The translations under genes and the position numbers were made by a program. Source: an uncultured Methylococcaceae bacterium (GTDB lineage: Bacteria > Pseudomonadota > Gammaproteobacteria > Methylococcales > Methylomonadaceae). Taken from it: 38,853 bases of DNA. Every line of letters starts with the position of its first letter. Position 1 is the stretch's first letter. Under the pieces are notes generated by a model. That model ran no database searches, was not told where the DNA came from, and saw only the letters and a list, made by a program, of their open reading frames with translations. The DNA lies in NCBI GenBank assembly GCA_903873165.1, contig CAIQNQ010000247.1, positions 1-38,853 of the forward strand, given 5' to 3'. Shown one piece after another: positions 19,802-28,049 of the stretch.

Positions 19802-22353
19802 CCATTGTAGGGTTGACCCGCAACAAAATAAGTTTTATCAAAAATGTTATTTACATTTAATTGCGTGGTAAGTTTTGAGGAACCAAGCTTCATACTATAG
19901 CCAGCAAACGTATCAACCCGAACATAGCCTGGCAACTGGTAACTGTTGGCATTGTCCCCATTACGCTTGCCAGCGATATACGCTCCAATCCCCATGCTTA
20001 AACCTTTTAATTCCGATTCGTGAAATGCGTACTTCAGCCAGGTGTTTGATGAATGCTCAGCGACATTCGGTAGTCGATGACCTTGATCGTTATTACCCGT
20101 ATTGGAGTCAATAAATTCGCTGGTTATTTTGGCATCGGTAAATGCATAACTTGTTGTCAGACTCAATGATTCAGTCAGTTTCCCAGCAATATCAAGTTCA
20201 ATACCCTGGCTACGTGCAGAACCGATTGTGGAAAAAACACCGCCATCACCTATCAAAGCAGCTACATTATTTTTACCGATGTGGAAATAAGCCAAGTTTG
20301 TGTTCAATTTGCCATCCAATAATTCTGTTTTGACACCGGCCTCATATTGAGTGGATGTTTCAGGCTTTAGGGGTTGACTGGTATCAGATCGGTAGGTATT
20401 GAGCCCAAAACCTTCAACTCTATTACCGTAAATCGATATCCAGGATTCTGGTCGATAAATCAAACCTACTCTTGGACTGAAAAAGCCATCGTTTCTTTTA
20501 TTCATATTCTGAGTGGCATTGCTAAAGCTGGGGATGTAACCTGTCCAGTTACCATTGACATCGGAAGAAAATAAATCTGCAGAATTGGATATACCATAGC
20601 CATAGTGTGTCCAATCGTAACGCCCACCTCCTACAACTTGTAGTTTATCGTCAAAAAATGAGAGCTGATCCTGCAAATACATTCCAAACCAGGAGTATTT
20701 GTTGATAACGAAATCATTAGGATGATTTATCCGTTGGTTTTCATAGGCATTAAAGTCCAGATTTGGATATACAGGATTGTTTAGATTGACACGGCTAAAT
20801 GCGAAGCTTCCACCACCAAAATCACTCGGCATAGCGTATGGGCTGCCGGACGGCGCATTGGCAGCATTGAAACCGAAAAATCCTGATTGTTTTTGACTAT
20901 CAGAAAAATAGTCCCCACCAAACAAAATGTTGTGTTTCACTACCCCAGTATTAAATTTACCGGTAATATTCAAATAGGTGCTATAGCTGTTGTCCGTATT
21001 ATCTTCGAATTCAGAGCCACGCCTAACTTGTAATGAATTATTTTCAGGTGTCAGTAAAGGCTGATAAACTGCCACCAAGATATCTCGAAGATGTGTATTA
21101 ACCCAGTTAGCAACCAACCCATTGCGTAACTTCCAGTTATCATTGAAGGAATGCGACCAATTAAAGTCCATTAAGGTGCTGTTGGCCGGATCTTGATTGA
21201 ACTGACTGCCAGGTTGACCATAATTAGTGCTTATTGGAACATTAAAAACCCCGTGCCCCGCGATTGCCGGTATGCCGGTATCGTAAGGCAGCTTTCTATC
21301 CGTATATTCAACCGCCAGATTGAATTCCGTTTTGTCAGTAGCCTGCCAATGAAGGGATGGCGCAAAAAACTTTTGATTCAAACTAACGAAATCGCGGAAT
21401 GAATTGCTATCGGTATACCCAAAGTTTAATCTGTAACTGAGTGATTTATCGTCTAGCAAAGGCCCAGTTGCATCCGCAACTGTGCGGTAAAAATCATAAG
21501 AGCCAAATTGTTGCTGCAATGAATAATAGGCATCTGCCAAGGGCTTCTTAGTCACCACGTTTACCATACCGCCTGGCTCAACCCGCCCAAATAACATTGC
21601 TCCTGGCCCTTTTAAAACATCAACTTGCTCGACATTAGCCATATCGGTGCTAAAGGAAGCAATTCTCTGACCATTTCTAAAACGAGAGTAATTAGTGCCA
21701 AACCCTCGTATAACAAAATCCTGACCTTGACCACCAGAAGTCCATACAGCTTGCACACCGCTCACATTTTTAACAGCGTCTTCCAATCGGACGGCTTGTT
21801 GGTCTTTGAGAATTTGCTGGGGTACTACCTGGATGGATGCAGGCGTGTCCATCAAAGGTGTATCGGTGCGGGTTGTAGCGTTAGCGTATTGGCGAATGTA
21901 ATCTTGATTGAAGTGGCTATCTGGATCATAAACTGTTTGCCCTGTGACTTTCACCGTCGGCAAAGTTACTGCACTACTTCCATTTTCTGCAATTTTAATT
22001 GCCACCAAGTTATCTTCCGTGATGGTATAAGTCAAGCCGGTTCCTGCGAGGAGTTTTTTAAATCCTTCTTCAACGGTGTATTCACCATCCAGTCCTGCTG
22101 AGGTTTTTCCATCGGTTAACTTGGCTTCCGCTGAAAATAACAGCCCGGAATTTGTCGCAAACTGTCTTAACGCCTGACTCAAAGAACCGCCGCTAATATG
22201 GTAGCTGCGCTTAACGCTGCCAGTATTGTTAGTGCTTTCGGCATTGGCTGCCACAGATACAGTGAGTACGGAGGCGAGTAAAATGCCTTGTATAACCTGG
22301 TGTAATCGAGACGGTTGTAAGTCAAAAGTGCTACTGCGATTGGTTAATGACAT
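19789..22353 (-). CDS. TonB-dependent siderophore receptor with N-terminal STN domain, truncated at extreme C-terminus
   Basis: STN domain (GGSLSQALRQFATNSGLLFSAEAKLTDGKTSAGLDGEYTVEEGFKKLLAGTGL), plug (VEQVDVLKGPGAMLFGRVEPGGMVNVVTKKPL), barrel. Ends ...FVAGQPYNGLPT* with stop codon inside the palindromic element and without the usual GAPR...F ending. Confidence 0.9.
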   Translation of the reverse strand: MSLTNRSSTFDLQPSRLHQVIQGILLASVLTVSVAANAESTNNTGSVKRSYHISGGSLSQALRQFATNSGLLFSAEAKLTDGKTSAGLDGEYTVEEGFKKLLAGTGLTYTITEDNLVAIKIAENGSSAVTLPTVKVTGQTVYDPDSHFNQDYIRQYANATTRTDTPLMDTPASIQVVPQQILKDQQAVRLEDAVKNVSGVQAVWTSGGQGQDFVIRGFGTNYSRFRNGQRIASFSTDMANVEQVDVLKGPGAMLFGRVEPGGMVNVVTKKPLADAYYSLQQQFGSYDFYRTVADATGPLLDDKSLSYRLNFGYTDSNSFRDFVSLNQKFFAPSLHWQATDKTEFNLAVEYTDRKLPYDTGIPAIAGHGVFNVPISTNYGQPGSQFNQDPANSTLMDFNWSHSFNDNWKLRNGLVANWVNTHLRDILVAVYQPLLTPENNSLQVRRGSEFEDNTDNSYSTYLNITGKFNTGVVKHNILFGGDYFSDSQKQSGFFGFNAANAPSGSPYAMPSDFGGGSFAFSRVNLNNPVYPNLDFNAYENQRINHPNDFVINKYSWFGMYLQDQLSFFDDKLQVVGGGRYDWTHYGYGISNSADLFSSDVNGNWTGYIPSFSNATQNMNKRNDGFFSPRVGLIYRPESWISIYGNRVEGFGLNTYRSDTSQPLKPETSTQYEAGVKTELLDGKLNTNLAYFHIGKNNVAALIGDGGVFSTIGSARSQGIELDIAGKLTESLSLTTSYAFTDAKITSEFIDSNTGNNDQGHRLPNVAEHSSNTWLKYAFHESELKGLSMGIGAYIAGKRNGDNANSYQLPGYVRVDTFAGYSMKLGSSKLTTQLNVNNIFDKTYFVAGQPYNGLPT

Positions 22354-22537
22354 CGGTTTTTATCCCCTTTAGAAAAATGGTGTTGTCATTACCTATGTCA
22401 ATCGAAACAGAAAAAGCGGAACTCGATATTGAAAAAAAAATTTTACATAGTTTTAACGAACCTTGGTAACTGGAAAATAAAATAGGTTATTTGCCACTAA
22501 TTGGAGGTTTGGTATTCAACAAATTGACCCATGAGTT

Positions 22538-22835
22538 AATCATGTTTATACTCACGTTTAAACAATTTCTGGAACAACGCTTGGCATGTTTTGATCCTGC
22601 ACGTCACGGTGGAGAAATTATGACTGCCAGTGAAACCATTGGAGCGGAACGTTGGTAAGGGTGGTGGCCGCAAAGCAGAACTACGCAGCTATGTTCTCTG
22701 TCATCAACCCAAATCATTCGATTGGCGTTTACGAAAAGCTAAAGCTCATCCACTTAAATCGTTATCCAATAGTTTATTTATTCAGGTCTGTGACCGACTT
22801 AATCAGATAATCCAGCTAGCTTAACGCGGCAGTAT
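22538..22835 (+). pseudogene. Doubly deleted copy of the mazEF-like module at 28008-28689
   Basis: catgtttatac[tc]cacgttt...acaattt joined to ctgga[ag]caacgcttggcatg, then gagcggaacgttggtaag joined to ggtggtggccgcaaagcagaa, ending in the same ttaacgcggcag. Confidence 0.85.
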
Positions 22836-22922
22836 GTAGCGTAAACAGCTTTATCGTTTGTATACCATTTGTTGATATACTACATGAGTTAAATCAATCA
22901 CCCATGAAAATACTAAGTGTAA

Positions 22923-23263
22923 TTATTCACAACACTGAAAATAGTCACAAAATAATTTCTGATAACGGTTAAATGCAATTGAATACAAAGTGCCGTATTT
23001 TTTAATCACCAGTTTTTTGATACTATAAATGGTTTTCTGAACATTAATTTGGAGGGTTTGGGTAACATGCCTTGACTAAAGTCAGTGGACTTTATGATAA
23101 TTTCATCTGCATAAAGTTGCACTATTTGGCTACTGATGGGAATGCCGATAAAATCATCAAAGGGTAGATTATCTTTAAAAACTAATACGGGTCTATTTTT
23201 ACTGATTTTTAAATCACTGAAATAAAACTCACACAATACAATGTCAGCCGCTTTTATTTCCAT
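22923..23263 (-). pseudogene. PemK/MazF-like toxin gene carrying a frameshift
   Basis: Frame 1 gives MEIKAADIVLCEFYFSDLKISKNRPVLVFKDNLPFDDFIGIPISSQ...MLPKPSKLMFRK. After an AAAA run the family-like C-terminus continues in another frame: TIYSIKKLVIKKYGTLYSIAFNRYQKLFCDYFQCCE*. Confidence 0.65.
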
Positions 23264-23457
23264 ACATCATCTTCTTTCTCATCTAACCATTCAGTAATGT
23301 TGTTGGCGCTATGATTTGAAAAAGCGGATAACTCTGCTTGTTGTTCTGAATCTGTCGATTGATTATAGCGTTGTTTGATAAATAAAAAGAAATCATAAAC
23401 GTTTTTTTGTGCTGATTCAGGTAAGGCTTGCCATTCTTGTTCGTTAATTAGCTGCAT
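23254..23457 (-). CDS. Putative antitoxin partner of the PemK-like toxin
   Basis: 67-aa ORF overlapping the toxin start by 10 nt: MQLINEQEWQALPESAQKNVYDFFLFIKQRYN...WLDEKEDDVWK. Confidence 0.55.
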   Translation of the reverse strand: MQLINEQEWQALPESAQKNVYDFFLFIKQRYNQSTDSEQQAELSAFSNHSANNITEWLDEKEDDVWK

Positions 23458-23604
23458 TGGGTGAGTGTTTTGAGTTGTTGTTGATCAATACTACCAAAAA
23501 AAACTGCATCACGCTAACCCTAGCCTCTTCCAATGCTAAATGAGTCGAATATCTGACCCAACTGATGTTACGCAGCTACATTTGAAAAAGTGTATTATTA
23601 CAAG

Positions 23605-24366
23605 ATGGAAAAAATAAAATTAGAATTGTACACAGACTACCTGATATGTAATAACGGATTCGCAACCGCGACCGGATTGTCAGCCATGATAGAAGGAGAT
23701 ATAAGCCATGACCAGATGACACGATTTTTATCATCACGCCCATTTACCTCCAAAGATCTTTGGGAACAAGTTAAACCGATAGTGCGCCAGATAGAGGATG
23801 AAGAGGGTTATTTAATATTTGATGACACCATCCAAGAGAAGGCTTGGACAGATGAAAATGAGATCATGTGTTGGCACTTTGATCACTGCAAAGGCCGTAC
23901 AGTGAAAGGGATTAACTTATTGAATGCTCTCTACTATAGTGGAGACGTATCCATTCCGGTTGCCTTTGAAGTAGTACGCAAACCTATCCAGTTCAGTGAC
24001 ATAGAAACACGCAAGGTTAAGCGTGCCAGCGTGGTTACTAAAAATGAACTCATGAGGCAAATGATAGTCATCTGCTTGATGAACACCATTAAATTTCGTT
24101 ATGTATTGATGGACAGTTGGTTTGGCAGTAAGGAAAACTTTGCGTTCATCCTAGAGAAGGACAAGCATTTTATTGCTGCCCTCAAGGATAACCGCTTGGT
24201 GGCTTTAACAGAACAAGACAAAAAAGAAGGACGCTTTGTACGAATCAGTCAGTTGGAATTGACCGATCAACAGGCAGTGCGCGGTTGGCTGAAAGGTTTT
24301 CCTCAGGAAGTGCTTTTAGTTCGCCGAGTCTTTACAAACAAAGACGGTAGCACTGGCTTATTGTAG
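23605..24366 (+). CDS. Transposase N-terminal part (IS copy 1, ORF A)
   Basis: MEKIKLELYTDYLICNNGFATATGLSAMIEGDISHDQMTRFLSSRPF...YLIFDDTIQEKAW...RYVLMDSWFGSKENFAFILEKDKHFIAALKDNRLV...GSTGLL*. ORF track also has an upstream ATG at 23590. Confidence 0.8.
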   Translation: MEKIKLELYTDYLICNNGFATATGLSAMIEGDISHDQMTRFLSSRPFTSKDLWEQVKPIVRQIEDEEGYLIFDDTIQEKAWTDENEIMCWHFDHCKGRTVKGINLLNALYYSGDVSIPVAFEVVRKPIQFSDIETRKVKRASVVTKNELMRQMIVICLMNTIKFRYVLMDSWFGSKENFAFILEKDKHFIAALKDNRLVALTEQDKKEGRFVRISQLELTDQQAVRGWLKGFPQEVLLVRRVFTNKDGSTGLL

Positions 24367-24659
24367 TGATCTGCAGCGACTTAACGTGCACTGGCGAACA
24401 AGTCGCCGCGATCTACCAAAAACGGTGGAAAGTCGAGGAGTTTCACAAGTCATTAAAATCCAATGCTGGATTAGCAAAGTCACCAACCCGTACAGTCACT
24501 ACCCAGAACAATCACGTCTTCATGTCAATTTATGCCGTGTTCAAGCTGGAATGTTTGAAAATAAAACATAAGGCCAATCATTTTGCACTACGAACCAAGC
24601 TATTCCTAAAGGCTAACAAGATGGCATATGAAGAGTTGCAGAAATTACGGGCTGCGTAA
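24366..24659 (+). CDS. Transposase C-terminal part (IS copy 1, ORF B, -1 frame)
   Basis: VICSDLTCTGEQVAAIYQKRWKVEEFHKSLKSNAGLAKSPTRTVTTQNNHVFMSIYAVFKLE; contains the usual YQKRWKVEEFHKSLK region of DDE transposases. Confidence 0.75.
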   Translation: MICSDLTCTGEQVAAIYQKRWKVEEFHKSLKSNAGLAKSPTRTVTTQNNHVFMSIYAVFKLECLKIKHKANHFALRTKLFLKANKMAYEELQKLRAA

Positions 24660-24665
24660 CATCAG

Positions 24666-24995
24666 TGAATAATAGGGGGTGTCTAAAGGCTGCTTAGTCA
24701 CTAAATTAACCATCCCACCCGGCTCCACACGACCGTATAAAATAGATGCAGGGCCTTTAAGGACGTCTATTCTTTCTATGTTTGCCATATCTGGAAATGA
24801 GGCATCAGCGCCAGCATAACTTGCTCTAACTCCATTTCTATATAAAAAACTACTATTGCCATCATATCCACCAAATCCTCTAATTGAGAAAAAGGAGATA
24901 TCACCCAACGAGGAGGGTTGTTGATAGACACCACTGACATTCTCTAGGGCTTTGTCGATTCTGACCGCTTGCTGATCTCTCAGTACTTGCAAAGG
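24666..24995 (-). pseudogene. TonB-dependent receptor fragment: plug domain only
   Basis: LQVLRDQQAVRIDKALENVSGVYQQPSSLGDISFFSIRGFGGYDGNSSFLYRNGVRASYAGADASFPDMANIERIDVLKGPASILYGRVEPGGMVNLVTKQPLDTPYYS, stopping at the IS right end. Confidence 0.85.
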
Positions 24996-25225
24996 TCACA
25001 TACTTTTTTTATATCTGTCATTTATAGATTCTGAGTTAATAATACATAAGGGGTTAGGTAGTGTCATGCCTTATTATAAATAATAAAACTATTGACACTG
25101 AAATGGTTATTCAGCGTTAGTGTCCAGCATCCAATCAGTTTTTCAGAAATTAATTTTCTGATCCAGCCAAAAAGCATTGCCCACAAAGGTTCTATTATTT
25201 ATAATCCATAATATACGTACTTTAG

Positions 25226-25261
25226 TTCCGAAATTTACGTAATTCAATTCCGTATTTTACG
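25226..25261. promoter_or_regulatory. Tandem operator-like direct repeats upstream of the DUF4143 gene
   Basis: ttccgaaatttacg (25226-25239) and ttccgtattttacg (25248-25261), start-to-start spacing 22 bp, ending 13 bp before the ATG at 25275. Confidence 0.45.
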
Positions 25262-25274
25262 ATTAAATAGCTGT

Positions 25275-26513
25275 ATGACCCTATTATCTCTTTATCCACG
25301 CCTAATCAAATCGCGTATAGCAGAAGCCTTACTGGATACCCCCGTCGTCTTAATTACTGGCCCGCGTCAATCAGGTAAAACAACGCTGGTGCGCCAGATT
25401 GCTGAACACAAGTTCCGTTATCTGACTCTTGATAATCAACTAACACTCTTATCAGCCCGTGAAGATCCTGTTGGTTTGATTCGTAGCCTAGATTACGCAG
25501 TCATTGATGAAATTCAACGCGCACCGCAGCTACTACTTGCCATTAAAAAAAGTGTTGATGAAGATCGTCGACCAGGACGTTTCCTACTGACTGGCTCGGC
25601 TAATCTAATGACGCTACCAACCGTAGCCGATTCATTAGCGGGCCGTATGGAGACCCTGTCACTATTACCCTTATCACAGAGCGAAATAGAAACTCGCACA
25701 GCTAACTGGATTGATAACGCCTTTTCGGGGCGAATTTTAGCAGCCACATCACCTTCAATTGGAGATGATCTAGTAGAACGAGCGCTTAGAGGAGGTTACC
25801 CTGAGGCCATTTCACGATCATCAACAAAACGACGCATGGTCTGGTTTAGGCAGTATATTGATGCCTTAATACAACGAGATGTACAAGACATAGCTGGCAT
25901 TGAAAAGCTTGAACAACTACCTAGATTCCTGCGTGCCTTAGCTCAAACCTCAGGCCAAATGTGTAACTACAGTAAATTAGGGGGGCAAGTAAATTTAGAC
26001 GGTAAAACTGCTTCACGTTATATCGGTATCTTTGAGCAAATGTATCTGCTCAGACGCATTGATGTTTGGTCACACAACCGCCTCAATCGTGTTGTTAAAT
26101 CACCAAAATTGCAATTCATTGACTCAGGATTACTATCCACTCTAATTGATTTAAGCATTGAGGAGATTTATAAAGATCGCACACGATTTGGTAATGTATT
26201 AGAAAGCTTTGTGTTCGGAGAATTACTTAAGCACACCACAACGGCAGAGGGTGACTACCGCCTAATGTACTACAGAGACGCTGATAAATTTGAAGTCGAT
26301 ATCGTGATCGAAAACGCTGCTGGACAACTCGTGGCCGTCGAAGTAAAAGCCGCGGCAACTGTCAAAAACACCGACTTGCGTGGCTTAAAGAAGTTTGCAA
26401 ATATTGCTGGAGACCACTTTAGAATGGGGGTGCTACTTTATGACGGCACAGAGACGCTACCGTTGGGCAATGAGCTCTACGCAGTTCCTTTATCTTCTCT
26501 CTGGGGCGTATAA
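25275..26513 (+). CDS. AAA-type ATPase with DUF4143 domain
   Basis: Walker A GPRQSGKTTLVRQIAE; AVIDEIQRAPQLLLAIKKSVDEDRRPGRFLLTGSANLMTLP; C-terminal DKFEVDIVIENAAGQLVAVEVKA. Confidence 0.9.
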   Translation: MTLLSLYPRLIKSRIAEALLDTPVVLITGPRQSGKTTLVRQIAEHKFRYLTLDNQLTLLSAREDPVGLIRSLDYAVIDEIQRAPQLLLAIKKSVDEDRRPGRFLLTGSANLMTLPTVADSLAGRMETLSLLPLSQSEIETRTANWIDNAFSGRILAATSPSIGDDLVERALRGGYPEAISRSSTKRRMVWFRQYIDALIQRDVQDIAGIEKLEQLPRFLRALAQTSGQMCNYSKLGGQVNLDGKTASRYIGIFEQMYLLRRIDVWSHNRLNRVVKSPKLQFIDSGLLSTLIDLSIEEIYKDRTRFGNVLESFVFGELLKHTTTAEGDYRLMYYRDADKFEVDIVIENAAGQLVAVEVKAAATVKNTDLRGLKKFANIAGDHFRMGVLLYDGTETLPLGNELYAVPLSSLWGV

Positions 26514-26619
26514 AAAATAAGCATTACTTATAAGGCAATAAAAGTTGCCATTCCGATCTAAAGCTCTTTCTGCCAAAAGTCTGGCGGTGGCGCCACCCGT
26601 ACCGTACCCACGAAAGGCC

Positions 26620-26815
26620 TCTACAGGATCACTTTTGACTGGAATAACACGGATAGATAGACCGAAAGCCCGGTGCCCAACCCGGCAAGACTGTCAGGCT
26701 GCGCCATTGTCATGTGCAAACGGTACAAAAACCAGATAATGCCCTTGCGACCAGATAAAACTTTGGTGATATTTCGCTCTCCGAATAATTCGCCAGTGTA
26801 AGGATCTAAATAAAC
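26620..26815 (-). pseudogene. Fragment of a second PepSY-TM protein gene
   Basis: Minus strand VYLDPYTGELFGERNITKVLSGRKGIIWFLYRLHMTMAQPDS..., aligning with VILDPYTGDQISLENRM...FIVRLHYKLALPGS of the intact gene; then decays to a stop (..QSKVIL*). Confidence 0.65.
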
Positions 26816-26873
26816 TTACTTATAATATTACGTTTGAGTGAGGAAAAACTACTCATCATTTGCCGATAAAAGC

Positions 26874-26898
26874 GGTGGACAGAAAAGCGTTGTCCACC
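26874..26898. repeat. Small inverted repeat / hairpin
   Basis: ggtggaca-gaaaagcgt-tgtccacc: 8-bp perfect stem downstream of the receptor fragment stop. Confidence 0.55.
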
Positions 26899-26949
26899 CT
26901 ATCAGGTTAATCATGGAAAAGGATTGCTGGTGCTAATCTGCATTTGGTT

Positions 26950-27821
26950 TTAATACTGAATATTAATCGAACCCATAAAGGTACGTGGAGCGCCAAAAGC
27001 AGCCAACAGGTCTACGGTCGCATATCCGGGTATGGAAAAGTTGGGATCGGTAGGGTTATAAGCCAACTGAGAATCACGCAAGGTAACACCGCCACCCACT
27101 TTTAAGCCATGCAATGTTTCTTGCTGAAAATCGTAGGTGTTCCACAAACTACCCATATTTCTGGGTACTCCCCAGTAGCGGCTACCGGCAGCAGGATACG
27201 TGTCATTAGTTTTGAGGGCGCGGATATCGGTATTAGAATAGGTGCCTATAACATTCCATCCCGGCAGGATTTCCCCTTGAATATCCAGCTCCGGGCCACG
27301 ACTGCGTACCGCACCAGTGACAAGACTAAAACCTGGATGAGCAGGATCGCCAGTGGCTACATTGGTTTTGGTCAAATCATAGTAAGCCAGCGTGGCCCGC
27401 AGCCGTCCGCCAAAAAACTCGGTCTTGATTCCGCCTTCATATTGTTCTGCACTTGTCGGAGGTACCGGTGTTGTCGGGTATATGTTGCCGTAGTTGGCAC
27501 CGAAACTTTCAACATAATTGGCATAGAGACTTAGCCAGTTTTTCGGCTGCCAAAGAATACCTACGCGAGGGGTAACGGCATCAGCCGACGAAGGCGTATT
27601 GGAAACATCACCGCCAAAATTCTGGGCATAGACAGTCTTATTACGCAAGCGAATGTTCTGGTATCGGATACCGCCCATCACATGCAGGTTATAAGGCAAT
27701 TTAATCTGATCCTGAATATAAGCACCGAACTGATCGCTGCCAGAGTCTGCCGAGTAAAGGGGATAAATAGGTCTGGTAAACGGCGTGCCGGGATGAACGG
27801 GATTATAGATATTAATAGCTG
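26950..27821 (-). pseudogene. TonB-dependent siderophore receptor fragment: C-terminal barrel half
   Basis: AINIYNPVHPGTPFTRPIYPLYSADSGSDQFGAYIQDQIKLPYNLHVMGGIRYQN...GAPRTFMGSINIQY*, intact C-terminus; the 5' side abuts the IS copy 3 left end. Confidence 0.85.
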
Positions 27822-27950
27822 ATGTTACGCAGCTACATTTGAAAAAGTGTATTATTACAAGATGGAAAAAATAAAATTAGAATTGTACACAGACTACCTG
27901 ATATGTAATAACGGATTCGCAACCGCGACCGGATTGTCAGCCATGATAGA
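27819..27950 (+). mobile_element. IS copy 3: 132-bp left-end fragment
   Basis: By eye identical to 23562-23693 of copy 1 (ctgatgttacgcag...gtcagccatgataga). Confidence 0.9.
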
Positions 27951-27951
27951 T

Positions 27952-27977
27952 TATGACTGCAATTAATGAGTAGGTTT
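27952..27977. repeat. 26-bp duplicate of the sequence next to the PepSY stop codon (17770-17795)
   Basis: tatgactgcaattaatgagtaggttt is present exactly at both positions. Confidence 0.85.
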
Positions 27978-28049
27978 ATCCCCAAGTATTTTATTGATCT
28001 ATGCGCTAACCATGTTTATACTTACGTTTAGACAATTTAAGGATCTATC

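Larger units (their letters stand above)
23562..24665 (+). mobile_element. IS element copy 1 (DDE transposase, IS4/IS701-like), 14-bp terminal inverted repeats
   Basis: Left end ctgatgttacgcag (23562-23575), right end ctgcgtaacatcag (24652-24665), perfect inverted repeats. No target duplication recognised. Confidence 0.85.

Noticed and set aside
21625-22101. 158-aa plus-strand ORF inside the TonB receptor
   Set aside because: Antisense to the STN and plug coding region, which gives a convincing protein.
24340-24375. Definite programmed ribosomal frameshift in the IS transposase
   Set aside because: No canonical slippery heptamer or obvious stimulatory structure was visible; kept only as a testable alternative.
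25275-26513. DUF4143 ATPase as a new defence system
   Set aside because: It stands alone without a nuclease or other effector partner; the flanking genes are receptor and PepSY fragments.
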